Source: Artemisia argyi
Lineage: Eukaryota > Streptophyta > Magnoliopsida > Asterales > Asteraceae
Direction of reading: 5' to 3'
NCBI GenBank assembly: GCA_030686995.1
Contig: CM060692.1
Coordinates: 17,465,465-17,529,464 of the forward strand
DNA length: 64,000 nt
Shown in pieces: positions 1-10,747 of this stretch. The stretch's first letter is position 1; each line of letters begins with the position of its first letter. The notes under the pieces are model-generated. The model saw only the letters and a list, made by a program, of their open reading frames with translations. It did not search any database and was not told the origin of the DNA. Position numbers and translations under genes: made by a program.

Positions 1-1089
1 AAAAAAACCTTTACAGTCCATTACGTGACAATTTCTCACCTGATGACGAATTTTCAACATCATCAGCCACCATCTCCAAGCTTACAGATTTCCGGCTATT
101 CATGGTTTTAAAGTGCATACTTTGACATTACCAAAAGTAAGTAATTTATAAACTAACATATAGCATCACAGGTAAGGAAAATAAGCTAACGAAAACCTAA
201 CCTTCTGCGCTGCTGCTGATCTCTGATAATGAATATGAATTCGGTTTGCTGTTCTCAGCCGATAAGCACGTACGCAGCAATTGATCTGCCAATTATCGAT
301 CTCTAATAAAAATTTCACTTAGACTAAAATTTTACATATACTGCTCCACATTTAATAGTACCTGATTTGTGAGCACAATAATGGAAGAGTAGATGATCCT
401 TTAGCTTTAGTGTTTATGTACTCTTTATCCAAGATCCTAGCATGATCAACAGAGCCATTGGGTTCATCTTGTACTGCACTTGCTGAATTTGACATACTTA
501 TTTATGAACATCCATACGTAGATCAGCCCAGCAACCTATATCATCTACTACATGTGTCGCTTGCTATTCACGTACTCATGGTAGACACTCACCCACTCAT
601 AGTTATCATTACGGGTGTGGAAGTTGGGCGAGAGACCATCACAACTAAACACTTAGAGCCGCTTACCAAACACATATAAGTGGTAAGGAATAATAGGAGC
701 TTACCAATACGGGTGGGAGTTGCGTGTAAGTAGGTACTTACATTATGGTTCCTATTGTCTACACAGAAATAGAGCTATCATCTAAAACCATCGCTACCGG
801 GCATCCTGTTTCAGGTGTTTTATTATGGGCTCATTCATGCATGTCTTTTAAAATAGATGTCTACAATTCTGAATGATAGAGATTGCCTTTATCATGTAGC
901 CCAGAGCGCAGGTTTTTAGCCAAATCTTGCAGTTCGGAAAGTAAAATATGTAAGGCTTCTAGAAAGTGGATCACAAATTTTTTATCGTCAGACTACCGAC
1001 TCATAAACCGTGTGGTTCTTTAATTTGCACTTTCCAGCAGTTTATAAGCCTAAGGTGGTGGTTTGAGCATATAGAAAAAAGGACATATA
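1..1089. other. Intergenic DNA, no gene recognised
   Basis: AT-rich sequence without a convincing reading frame on either strand. The open frame at 458-679 shows no recognisable domain and no compositional sign of coding. I see no repeat or transposon end in this stretch. Confidence 0.5.
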
Positions 1090-1258
1090 TCTCAACATAA
1101 CGATGTATGATTTTACCAAACGTAGACGGCCCACTTTGCGCAAGTACAGAGAGAACCCACGTGAACGTCAACTTATTAGGCGTCAACCCAAGCCGATGCA
1201 ACTCCACAAACAAATAAACCCGTGTACCTGCAAACATCCGTAAACCAATAAACGCCAG
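1090..1258 (-). pseudogene. PPR-protein gene fragment
   Basis: Read on the minus strand, this short frame resembles one and a half pentatricopeptide repeats of the plant PLS class: a helix ending in LFVELHRLGLTPN, then LTFTWVLSVLAQSG, then GKIIHRYVE. PPR proteins bind organellar RNA and act in editing, splicing and stability. The frame begins directly after a TGA at about 1259-1261 and runs into unrelated sequence after the GKIIHRYVE segment. No further repeats are visible on either side, although a typical family member has about ten or more. I read it as a gene fragment left by duplication or transposon capture. The assignment rests on motif recognition alone. Confidence 0.5.
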
Positions 1259-1359
1259 TCATCATAATATTGTTTTGGTTTTCTTTAGGTGGTGGCTTAC
1301 TTGTCTCCTCTCAAGAAAATATTGATGATAAAGCTTCTTGAGCAGTTTCCGTAACCGCT

Positions 1360-1408
<49 letters not shown>

Positions 1409-2151
1409 ACCTATAAAAAAACAAAAAACACAATCACTATAAAAAAAATCTATAAATACTCTAACAGCATATTTTAATTTACCTCGTGAGTACTTTATCA
1501 ACATCGTATTACGTTGAACCTGCAAAAAAAAAGATGGAAAGAGACCTAAACGTATAATGATGGAGTTTTCTTCATGGAGTGCGATTTAGGGTTTTGGGAA
1601 GGAGGGAGGATGAAAACAATTTAGGGTTTTAAATCGTAGTGAAACTTTTAATAGGAATAATCAATATACATTTTGTCTTCTATTAATATCTTTTTTCCTG
1701 TTAAAATCATCTTGATGGCCTTTGGAGTAACTTGCTTTTAAGTTATACTGATGGCATGCTGGTGATGGAGATGATGTCCGCTGTAAACAAAATTAAAAAA
1801 CAAACAACAAATCAATGGTTGGGGTTTTTTGTTTAGGGTTTTGTATAAGGATACCGAATGAATGTTCCCATATTAAAGATTAGCATAATTACAAACGTTT
1901 ATCAATATGGTTTTGCAAAATATAATCAAAAACAATGTTGATCTACTGGTTATCAAGTTTGTAAATGATACAAACCATCCAGGTTCGAAACTCTATAGTG
2001 GATTTTTTTGATCAAATTAATTCCGAATTTTATTGCATTAATTATAAAAATATGAAATAAATTTAAAAATTTTATGTGATGACATGGCTGAGAATGAATT
2101 ACTGGGCAATGAAGTGGCATTAATGACGTCATACGCCTCCTGTTATATATA
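1259..2151. other. Intergenic DNA with a TCA microsatellite
   Basis: No coding frame recognised. It holds the trinucleotide repeat at 1361-1405. Two 'gggttttgg'-type tracts around 1590-1640 and 1800-1850 are unexplained. Confidence 0.5.
1361..1405. repeat. (TCA)15 microsatellite
   Basis: Fifteen uninterrupted TCA units are read directly. They lie in non-coding sequence. Confidence 0.95.
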
Positions 2152-2267
<116 letters not shown>

Positions 2268-2403
2268 CTCTTTTTTATTTTATTTTTATTTTTTTTAACA
2301 GTAAAAAAGTGACAAATTTAAAATTTTTGGTGGAAAACGGAGTTGCAAGAGTGCACGACATTTGTGAAAAATGCAAGGTCAAATCGAATCGAAGATTCAC
2401 CCT

Positions 2404-2439
2404 CCCCCAGACTAGAATGAAACATTCTCCTCAATGTTT
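2404..2439 (-). other. Element A hairpin H3 and G-rich tract
   Basis: On the minus strand a 7-bp inverted repeat (AAACATT with AATGTTT, six-base spacer, 2420-2439) is followed by AGTCTGGGGG (2404-2413). The same order of hairpin and G-tract occurs in elements B and N. The neighbouring position pairs in B and N but is changed in A, which fits its general decay. Confidence 0.6.
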
Positions 2440-2713
2440 TACGGGTTAAGGTAATCCTAAAAAAATTCTAGGGCCGTTTATTAAGTATGCCAAAGAAAAT
2501 GTTAGTCGATAAGATTCACGGATATAGGATTTCCAATAGCACCGATGAATGAAACTCGAGCGGAGAGAAGATAACGAGCACGAGAGTTATCATAAATCGC
2601 GGACAATCCTAAACAAACATCACAAACAACCACGGAACACAAGAGTAGAAGAGGCACCCCCTCCTCACGTTATTCGTTAGAAAATAGAAAATAAGAAGAT
2701 GAAATTGGATAAG

Positions 2714-2773
2714 CATGGGTTGCCACCCATGAAGCGCTTTGTTTTTTATTTCCGAGTCACGTAGCTTGACTCG
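2714..2773 (-). other. Element A post-pol hairpins H1 and H2
   Basis: Eleven bases beyond the integrase stop codon, the minus strand shows H1: CGAGTCA and TGACTCG around an AGCTACG loop (2753-2773). H2 follows: CATGGGT and ACCCATG around a GGCA loop (2714-2731). Between them lies a GCGCTTC motif also present in element N. Both stems are perfect. I infer an RNA-level role because the same pair occurs in B and N. Confidence 0.65.
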
Positions 2774-2783
2774 ATCCCCGAAT

Positions 2784-4124
2784 TCAATCGTCCTTGGGGA
2801 AAGTTTGGAGATCCGGGATTACCATGGTTGGTACGTCCCCTCCAAAGTAATGTTTTAAACGGTGACCATTCACCTTAAAATTGGGACCATCGGGTTGAGC
2901 TAACTCAATGGTACCATAAGGGAAAACTTGGGTTATTGTGAATGGTCTAGACCAACGGGTTTTAAGCTTACCCGAGAAAATCCTTAAACGAGAGTTAAAA
3001 AGTAGCACTTGATCACCAACGTTAAAAACGCAGTCTTTAATCTTGGCATCATGGATTCTTTTTGTTTTCTCTTTATAAATCAAAGAATTCTCGTAAGATT
3101 GATCACGGAGTTCGACTAACTCATTCAATTGAACTTTTCTGTGATCACCCGCGGTATTCAAGTCAAAGTTTGCATGTTTTAAGGCCCAGTAGGCCTTGTG
3201 CTCAAGTTCGATGGGCAAATGACAAGCCTTCCTGTAAACCAGCTTATATGGTGTACACCCAATGGGAGTTTTGTAAGCGGTCCGGAAAGCCCATAATGCA
3301 TCTTCTAATTTGTCGGCCCAAGAGGCACGGTGCTATCCTACTGTCCTTTCTAATATCCTTTTTAAACCACGATTGGAGACCTCCACTTGACCACTCGTTT
3401 GTGGATGATAAGCCGTGGAAAGACGATGTGTGACACCATATTTAAGCATTACTTTTGAAAATTGATCATTGCAAAAATGAGTCCCACGATCGCTTATGAT
3501 GGCTCGAGGTGCACCAAATCGGGCAAAGAGACTTTTCAAGAATTTAACAACAACTCGGGCGTCATTGGTGGGGAGCGCCTTCGCTTCAACCCATTTAGAT
3601 AAGTAATCGACGGCCACGAGAATGTACTTATTTCCTCTAGATGACAGGAATGGCCCCATGAAATCGATGCCCCAAACGTCGAAAATTTCACAAACTTGAA
3701 TAGCATTTTGTGGCATTTCATCTTTTTGAGAAATTTTCCCTTGACGTTGGCAAGAATCACATGTTTTCACCAATTCATGGGCATCCCGATATATCGTCGG
3801 CCAATAGAAGCCAGAATCGAACACTTTCTTTGCGGTGAAGTTGGCACCATGATGTCCCCCCGTGGGTCCACTATGGCATGCCTTAAGAATTTCAATGGCT
3901 TCCGTACCGTGAACACACCGCCGGATCACTTGATCCGCACAGACTTTGAACAAATAGGGGTCGTCCCAAAAATAATGTTGGACATCTTTAAAGAATTTCT
4001 TCTTTTGTTGGGACGACTTCCCTTTCCTAATGAAATTCCCCGCATGGTAATTCGCAAAATCGGCGAACCATGGGGTACTTTGGTCAAGTTTAGTCACACT
4101 CCCAAATGTCTCGAGAGGAAATGT
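2784..4124 (-). pseudogene. Element A integrase (broken)
   Basis: This is the integrase domain that would insert element cDNA into the host chromosome. It reads HHCC zinc finger ([12 protein letters not shown], then CDSCQRQG), catalytic core with Asp in WGIDFMG, Asp in ISDRGTHF and Glu in GQVEVSNRG, then a C-terminal module with RWSRPFTI and ending LQTFPKDD. All three catalytic acidic residues are present. An in-frame TAG at 3333-3335 cuts the domain shortly after the catalytic Glu, and an in-frame TAA at 4122-4124 separates it from RNase H. The same frame is otherwise open to 2784, so decay is by point mutation. It cannot make a full integrase. Confidence 0.9.
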
Positions 4125-5777
4125 TTAGGTGATTTCCTTATTCTTGAGAACACTTTGATGGGGGTTCTCAAGTCGTGAAAGGTGATCAGCAGCAAGGTTC
4201 TCAGCTCCTTTTTTGTATCGTATTTCGACATCAAATTCTTGGAGCAAAAGAACCCACCGCATTAAATGTGGCTTAGCATCTTGCTTTGACATTAAGTACT
4301 TTAGGGCTGAGTGGTCCGTATACACTATGCACTTTTTCAAAAGCAAATAAGGTCTAAATTTTTCAAAAGCATAGACAACCGCTAACATCTCTTTTTCGGT
4401 AGTTGTGTAGTGATGTTGGGCGTCATTCATGGTCTTACTTGCATAGTGTATAGGTTGAAAGTATTTGTTCTTACGTTGCCCCAGAACTGCACCAATGGCA
4501 TAATCACTTGCATCACACATTAGCTCAAATGGTAAGTTCCAATCGGGGGCAACTAAGATTGGTGCCTCCGTTAACTTCTTCTTTAAAAATTTAAATGCAT
4601 CGACGCATTCATTTGTGAAGTTAAACGGAGCATCCTTTTCTAAAAGGTGGGTCAGAGGCCGGGCAATTTTGGAGAAGTCTTGAATAAGACGTCGGTAAAA
4701 GCCAGCATGACCAAGGAAACTTCTGATTCCTTTGACGGTCGTAGGATGAGGTAGCTTAGCAATAACATCAACTTTCGCACGATCCACCTCAATCCCAGAT
4801 TTGGATATCTTATGGCCGATGACTATGCCCTCTTTAACCATGAAGTGGCACTTCTCCCAATTTAGAACTAAGTTAGTGTTTTCACACCGAATTAGCATAC
4901 TTTCCAAATGGGAGAGGCAAGAGTCGAAAGAATTTCCATAGACGGAGAAGTCGTCCATGAACACTTCCATGGATTTTTCAATCATATCTCAGAAAATGGC
5001 CATCATACACCGTTGAAACGTGCCTGGAGCGTTACATAAGCCAAAGGGCATTCTACGATTGGCAAACGTTCCATACGGGCAAGTAAACGTGGTCTTTTCT
5101 TGATCCTGGGGATCAATGGGAATTTGAAAGTACCCAGAAAAGCCATCCAAGAAACAATAGAACTCATTTCCCGCTAATCGTTCAAGCATTTGGTCCATAA
5201 AAGGGAGCGGGAAATGGTCTTTACGTGTCGCATCATTCAACTTGCGGTAGTCGATACAAACTCTCCATCCGGTTACAAGTCGAGTTGGTATAAGCTCATT
5301 ATCGTCATTTTTCACAACAGTGATTCCGCCTTTCTTTGGGACACAATGAACCGGGCTAACCCATGAACTATCCGAGATCGGATAAATCATTCCAGCGTCA
5401 ACGAGTTTAATAACTTCCTTTTTGATCACTTCGTGGATTTGTGGATTAACCCGTCGTTGTTGTTGGACGGAAGCTTTGTGATTATCTTCAAGTAGAATCT
5501 TATGAGTGCAAAATCGAGGGTCGATTCCCTTAATGTCAGAAATTTGCCAAGCAATCACACTTTTATGCTTCCGAAGCACATCTAAGAGTCGTGTCTTCTC
5601 CTCATTTTTAAGGCCTTTTGATATTATAACCGGTAATTTATCATTAGTTTCCAAGTATGCGTATTCGAGATGATGAGGCAAATCCTTGAGCACGTGCTCC
5701 GGAGGATTCTCTATTGACGGCTTAACTTCTTTTACGTCTGCCATTTTTAGGTCCATCGGAGGGGAAGAAACAATCGG
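4125..5777 (-). pseudogene. Element A reverse transcriptase / RNase H (broken)
   Basis: This is the polymerase that would copy element RNA into DNA. The minus-strand frame starts inside the protease-RT linker (HVLKDLPHHLEYAYLE). It contains the RT fingers and palm ([32 protein letters not shown]), the catalytic FMDD box, and RNase H with Asp in [11 protein letters not shown], Glu in TTEKEMLAV and Asp in [10 protein letters not shown]. An in-frame TGA at 4986-4988 falls just upstream of FMDD, splitting fingers from palm. The upstream side ends at element N's insertion; with N removed the frame continues from 12157. Confidence 0.9.
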
Positions 5778-5986
5778 GTTTTTGATGAGGCGAAAAATGA
5801 TCCGTTTTTAGGGGGTCATTTAAGCCCGAATCCGACTTTATTTGATCAAATATTGCCCTAAATCGTTCCTTTTGTGATTTTAGGTGTTTGGAGAGTGAAT
5901 TCTGGAAAAGAGGCTATTTTGGACGTTTTTTGGAGCATAAAGTGAAGAAAACGACAAATTACCAAATCCAAGCTGGAATTGCTAGG

Positions 5987-6209
5987 TGACGGCGTCAAGG
6001 ATTTACTCTTGACGGCGTCAGAAAGGATGAATATTTTACCGTAGGTTGTGAAGGCGTCAGATGAAGAGATGACGGCGTCAAAGTGGCCAAAGATTAATTT
6101 ACCGTAGGTGGTGACGGCGTCACCAAGGCCGTCACAATTGGATCTAGGGCGTCCGAGGAAGTTATTGGCGGCTGGCTGACGGCGTCAGAATTAACTCTTG
6201 ACGCCGTCA
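5987..6209 (+). promoter_or_regulatory. Array of TGACG-N-CGTCA palindromes in the N promoter
   Basis: TGACGGCGTCA occurs at 5987-5997, 6010-6020, 6070-6080, 6112-6122 and 6177-6187. Variants are TGAAGGCGTCA at 6049-6059 and TGACGCCGTCA at 6199-6209. Adjacent pairs are spaced 22-23 bp. TGACG is the core bound by plant TGA-class bZIP factors (as-1 type). The array ends 12 bp before the TATA box, the position expected of an upstream activating region. The same array is in the 3' LTR at 10952-11174. Factor binding is inferred. Confidence 0.7.
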
Positions 6210-6220
6210 GGATGATTTTC

Positions 6221-6230
6221 CTATATATAG
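6221..6230 (+). promoter_or_regulatory. Element N TATA box (5' LTR)
   Basis: CTATATATAG lies directly downstream of the palindrome array and is the best TATA match in the LTR. The copy in the 3' LTR is at 11186-11195. Confidence 0.7.
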
Positions 6231-7197
6231 TTTTCTAGTTTTTTCATTAAAGGAGGAGAAGTTTTGGTGAAACCCTAAAGACGATTTTGGTGCCTCTTTT
6301 ACAGGTTTTTCAAGGGTTCCAAACCCTTGATACCTTGCATTGTAATTGAGATAAGTATACTCTTAATTCAATCAATATGTCTATGTGTTGGTTGTTTATC
6401 TTTTGTTCTTATCTTAATTCTACTATGCTAGGCTAGATTTCCTTTGTGTTTGCTTAGATCTAATGAAACCTAGATGTTGATTATGTGTTAATTACTTGTC
6501 TATTCTTGTTCTTGGATGAATGATATTATATGTTAAGCTTAAGAAAACTGGCAGATCTCCAAATGGTAACATGCTTGAACGTCTTAAGAAACATGAACCG
6601 AGGCGTACTAGGTCTTTATTGGTTGTATTTAATGCATGAGCCACTGTTTACAATCCCTATAGTTGTGCTGGGTCATGGTGTAGGAGGAGATAAGAGCTCA
6701 TAGAGTTGGGGAGTTATGTATGCCACCCCACGAATGGTATTAAGGAATACAATCCGTCATCCATACAAGTGTAACAAGTAATTGACATGTAAAAGATATC
6801 TAGGGAGTAATGAAGTCTAAGTAAACACAATTTCTCCAAATACTGCTCACAACCTTAGTTTAATATTAGTTTAATTTCATTTTCATTAGTTTAATTAGTT
6901 ATAAAGTAGTTTTTGGGTTAGTTGAATAACAACTAATTCCGCCCACTCTTCCAAAACCCGAGATTTTACTTGCTTTCATAAAATATAAAAACACAAAAAT
7001 AATCATCTTTCATCTTTAGAACTATTAATTAGGCTTTCTAATCCTAGCGACACTATTCCTAAGCTGAACGATCAATCCCCCGGTACTTGTCACTATACTA
7101 TACTACAACGATCAGGTACACTGCCTGGTGGGGGTTGTAAGCCTCGCGAGATCCCTCGAGAGGTAAAGCAAGGTGCGATTCCCACGCATCAAGTTTT

Positions 7198-7215
7198 TGG
7201 CGCCGCTGCCGGGGA
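7198..7215 (+). other. Element N primer-binding site (tRNA-Asp type)
   Basis: TGGCGCCGCTGCCGGGGA begins six bases after the LTR end. It is complementary to the 3' end of plant tRNA-Asp apart from one expected mismatch in the middle, as is usual for Athila-lineage elements. It fixes element orientation as plus. Confidence 0.88.
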
Positions 7216-7354
7216 ATAGTTATTGTCTAGGTTAGGATTTCTTTTTATTAGTTCTACTTGCTAGATTCCTTTCTAGTAAGATTTTTATTTTTATTTTTGT
7301 AGGTCTCCTTTAGTCTATCTTATTTCTTTGTGTCTTTGTTCGTAAACTGTTTCG

Positions 7355-8251
7355 ATGGAGCACAATAACATTGATCGGCTGATTCCTGTTATTCGTGTTT
7401 TTCGTCGTAGGATGTTCCAATTGCCCGCCCCACTTCCTTTAGCAGAGAATGAGAACCCACCTAACCTCTCACCCAACCACCACTTTGACAATAATTCTGA
7501 GCTAGAAGAGTCTGATCATGATGATGACCGTAGGGCTAGTCCTTTTTACTATACAGACTCCGATGAGGATCTTGATGATGGTGACGTAATTAATGAGGAT
7601 AGAATGGAAGAGGAAATAAACCCTCTTAGGTATGTGGACCCTAGAACTAGGATTGAGTGCGATAGTTCATTTAACATGCAATTCCCTTGTAAGATTGGAT
7701 TTATGAGCTTTAATGCCTATCTCAACTCATCTCTTCCAATGAACATAATCTCACGTAACGAATATAATAAAATCATGGTAGATGAGTTAGAATACAAAGG
7801 GGACAACGTTGTTGCTAAGGCAATACCGTTGCACGTGTTTGTAGGAAGGTTGGTTTATCTTGTTGAGTTCATGGTTATGGAAAATCTAGGAGAGTTTATT
7901 GATAATAAATTGACCCAAGTTGTGTGTGGAAAACCCTTCAAACGATTGACCAACCTTGATGAAAAACTCATTGAAGGGCTAATTACATTCTCGGATGGGG
8001 ATGAAGATTTTGTTTACCAAATGCCCCGCGCACACCCTAGGTTCAAAGGTTTTTCCATGGAAAAGTGTAGTAGGTACCCGCCCATGGAAATGCTAAGTGA
8101 GAATGATGAGAGAAAAGGACTTAAGTACATGCATGAAAAAAATAAAAAATACTATCGCGGGTGCCTAGAGTTAGGGGAAGAATATAAGAAAGATGAGGCG
8201 ACTATTAGATGGCTCACGCTTGGTTATGTGAGCATAAGCGATACACGGTAA
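7355..8251 (+). CDS. Element N ORF: protease-fold-like protein lacking the catalytic motif
   Basis: A 298-aa ORF, the only one of note in N. Residues 1-45 are Pro- and Asn-rich, 47-87 strongly acidic. Residues about 115-200 can be laid over the aspartic protease of elements A and B: the stretch SSLPMNIISRNEYNKI over the region starting [10 protein letters not shown], then VFVGRLVYLVEFMVMENLGE over the [18 protein letters not shown] strand pair, then VVCGKPF over LILGRGF. The catalytic Asp-Leu-Gly triad is not there, so it should be inactive. The C-terminal 45 residues are charged, with WLTLGYVS. The start ATG is the first after the primer site. It is open and undamaged in a young element, but its function is unknown. 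The fold assignment is my inference. Confidence 0.65.
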   Translation: MEHNNIDRLIPVIRVFRRRMFQLPAPLPLAENENPPNLSPNHHFDNNSELEESDHDDDRRASPFYYTDSDEDLDDGDVINEDRMEEEINPLRYVDPRTRIECDSSFNMQFPCKIGFMSFNAYLNSSLPMNIISRNEYNKIMVDELEYKGDNVVAKAIPLHVFVGRLVYLVEFMVMENLGEFIDNKLTQVVCGKPFKRLTNLDEKLIEGLITFSDGDEDFVYQMPRAHPRFKGFSMEKCSRYPPMEMLSENDERKGLKYMHEKNKKYYRGCLELGEEYKKDEATIRWLTLGYVSISDTR

Positions 8252-8262
8252 CCCACGACTTT

Positions 8263-8319
8263 GAGTCTAGCTACAAGACTCGTAAATAAAGAAAAGCGCT
8301 TCTTGGGAGGCAACCCATG
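8263..8319 (+). other. Element N post-ORF hairpins H1 and H2
   Basis: Twelve bases after the ORF stop, H1 is GAGTCT and AGACTC around AGCTACA (8263-8281). Compared with A (GAGTCA/TGACTC) the closing pair is swapped with pairing kept. H2 is TGGG and CCCA around an AGGCAA core (8302-8319), preceded by GCGCTTC as in A. The position directly after the stop codon is the same in A and B. Confidence 0.65.
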
Positions 8320-8687
8320 TTTTGTGTGATTTTAATTGTTTGATTGTTATTTGCTTCCGTATGCATGTTTTATTTTTATTGTTGGTTGATCATGTTTCTC
8401 AATTAAAATGTGAAATACTTTATTATGTTGTTTTGGCCTAGTCTTAACTTCAACCTAAAGGTATTTTTGCAAAAGATAAGTGTAAGGGGAAACCCCAAAT
8501 ATGTTTTTAAGAAACAAACCGATCATGATTCTCCACAATATTTAATGAACATGTATATTCGTATTTGTTAGAGTCAAATGCTTGTATCGAGTCATAATGA
8601 AGTTTTGCAGGATTTTCCAGGAAGTAGGACAAGGTTTTTCCAGAAATTTTCCGGAAACTTAACATAAAGATTTCTGCAGGTCCATTC

Positions 8688-8721
8688 TGACGGCGTCAGG
8701 CAATTGCTCTTGACGGCGTCA
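8688..8721 (+). promoter_or_regulatory. Internal pair of TGACGGCGTCA palindromes in N
   Basis: Two perfect copies at 8688-8698 and 8711-8721, 23 bp apart like the first pair in the LTR. They lie outside the LTR, so the pair is either an internal regulatory site or a copied piece of U3. Confidence 0.6.
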
Positions 8722-9095
8722 GGAGTAAAAATCTGGAAATTTTATTGGTTTTGTTTTTCTAACGGAGTCTTATGGTTTTTGTGAACTATTAAGTTTTATA
8801 ATCTCCAGGAAATCGGCAAACTTCATTCCACAAGCATTATATCTTACTTTGTTTTCTAGGATTTAGTAACTTATATAGGATGCCGCCGATTTTACGCGAG
8901 GTTGCCTTGTCTATTGTTGTCAGGTTTTACAGGTTATTTAAAACAAGAAGATGATTTATATTCTGGAAGGGAAGCTTTGATTGCTCATTTTCTTGGAGGA
9001 AGATCTAACCTGGCCAACCTAAAATCCATACCGAGCGAATCAGGGGAGTATTTGATTTCATTCTCTTTACTTCTTAACTTTTACATTCTTTACTT

Positions 9096-9115
9096 GAACA
9101 TTGGGGACAATGTTC
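9096..9115 (+). other. Element N hairpin H3
   Basis: GAACATTG, loop GGGA, CAATGTTC: a perfect 8-bp stem. Element B has GAATATTG, loop AGGA, CAATATTC at the matching place. The differing stem position is exchanged on both sides, so pairing is kept. It is followed at 9121-9132 by AAGTGTAAGGGG. Confidence 0.7.
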
Positions 9116-10100
9116 ATCCTAAGTGTAAGGGGAGGGTAAAAAGATGATACCTTACATATGCACTTTCGCTTGAGTTTGTTTTGTTTGATAGTAGATGTGT
9201 AATAAAACTATGAGAAATACTTGTTAGTGTAATTTTAGCGCCAAATTTAAAATTTTTTACAACATTTAGGAGTGAAACTTTAGCCATAGCAAGCGTCTCA
9301 TGGATAGGAGGTTGTATGACTAGCACATAACCGTATATTCAGAAAAATTTTCCACCCAAAAATGTGAGGTTCGCCTTTAGATTTGATAGGAAAAGCATTC
9401 ATTATTGGTGCTTATGAGTGTACCGGTAGCATTTAGATTCTAGAACTTGCGTTAGTGATGCATCCCGAGACCACCAGTGAGACTACATTCGTGTGGTAGG
9501 ATTTACTACATGATAAGAGGCATTAGGATCACCCTTGTGTTAAACCCGTATTATAATTACTTGACCATTTAAGTCATATTACTTGGCTAGTTAAGTCAAC
9601 TAATTTTTCCCACACCCTTAGCGTTGTACTCATTTTTAGTACACGATACCCCTAGTACACCCCTCCGAGCCTATCTTTTCGTTTCTAACTTTAAGCATCT
9701 TACTTAAAGGAAGAATTTGTTACACCCCACTTAAATGTACACCCAAATCGCCTTAGCCTTCCGTGTATGCGCTCATTTTTAGTGCATTATTGTTATTTGT
9801 TAAACCCTAAGTTAACTTTCTAATTGATTACATGGTTGCTAAGTCGAGTCATATCCTTGTACATATTGTTCTGGGACGATTGGGACTCATGGGTAAGTAC
9901 TTATTTTATGGAGTAATGGGGAAGAACATCATATTATTACCCCCATACGTACGTTAATCTTAAAAGTGCTCCAAGTGTTTTGATTTTCTTAATTCGAGTC
10001 ATTAGATTAGTTAAATGTAAAGTATGTAAAGATTCAAGTGTAAGGGGATTGCTCAAACCCCTATGATGTATTATTTTGGATGGTAGGGTAAGAGTGTATG

Positions 10101-10155
10101 AAAAAAAAAAAATAATAAAATAAAATAAAATAAAATAAAATAAAATAAAAATTGA
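10101..10155 (+). repeat. A-rich (TAAAA)n simple repeat
   Basis: A run of about a dozen A followed by roughly seven TAAAA units, inside the non-coding part of N. Confidence 0.85.
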
Positions 10156-10727
10156 AAAAATCAAGAAAAAAAAATAGAAAAAGGAAAAAGGGAAAAACCA
10201 TACGGACTACCATCCCGTTTCATTCTATGTTCATTTTATCTTTTTGTTATTTTTCATTTGTTAACTTAAGTCGAGTCTAGTCTTGGCTTAGCAACGCCAC
10301 TTGTACATGTAATTTACTAAGATTGTTAACTCGCCACCAGTAAAATTTCCTTTATCCAACAAAACCGTGTAATTCATATCCCTACACCTAACGTTATAAC
10401 CCTTTAAAAGACCTCTTCGATAGTTTATCCTAGGTGCTTACGCCATGTGGTGGAGGTTTGATCCTTTCCCAAGCCTATGGTAATCTATTTTGTTATGACA
10501 GGTAGTGAGAGATATCTTCCATTTCCATAATGTTATATTACTTTATTACACCCGAGAGATGTGAGTATCTAAACACTATTTGTGAGGTGCTTGTGTATGA
10601 CCTCCGTGCTTGTCTATTGGTCTTTAGTGGAACGATTATTTGTTGTAATTACTTTTATATTAGTGTTAAATGACCCCTAACTTGTCTTTTGAGTAGAATA
10701 AAAGCTCATTTGCTTGAGGACAAGCAA

Positions 10728-10747
10728 ATCTCAAGTGTAAGGGTATA
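10728..10747 (+). other. Element N polypurine tract
   Basis: The purine-rich AAGTGTAAGGG followed by TATA abuts the 3' LTR start at 10748. Its position defines it as the plus-strand primer; the tract is short and interrupted by T. Confidence 0.6.

Larger units (their letters stand above)
5783..7191 (+). repeat. Element N 5' LTR
   Basis: The 1409-bp left LTR. The likely U3 holds the palindrome array at 5987-6209 and a TATA box at 6221-6230, so transcription should begin around 6250. The boundaries are fixed by comparison with the right LTR, the target duplication and the primer-binding site. Confidence 0.93.
8478..10743 (+). repeat. Four copies of the polypurine-tract-like motif AAGTGTAAGGG(G)
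   Basis: Copies at 8478-8489, 9121-9132, 10036-10047 and 10733-10743. The last directly precedes the 3' LTR and is the presumed primer for plus-strand DNA synthesis. The first and third are followed by a matching C-run (GGGG...CCCC), so they may be folded in the RNA. Confidence 0.7.
8252..10747 (+). other. Element N non-coding 3' internal region
   Basis: About 2.5 kb without a credible ORF. It contains hairpins H1/H2 (8263-8319), a pair of promoter-type palindromes (8688-8721), H3 (9096-9115), four copies of an AAGTGTAAGGG tract and an A-rich simple repeat. No env-like frame is seen. Confidence 0.75.

Noticed and set aside
9937..10164. 75-aa minus-strand frame in N
   Set aside because: Mostly the A-rich simple repeat read backwards (FILFYFILFYF).
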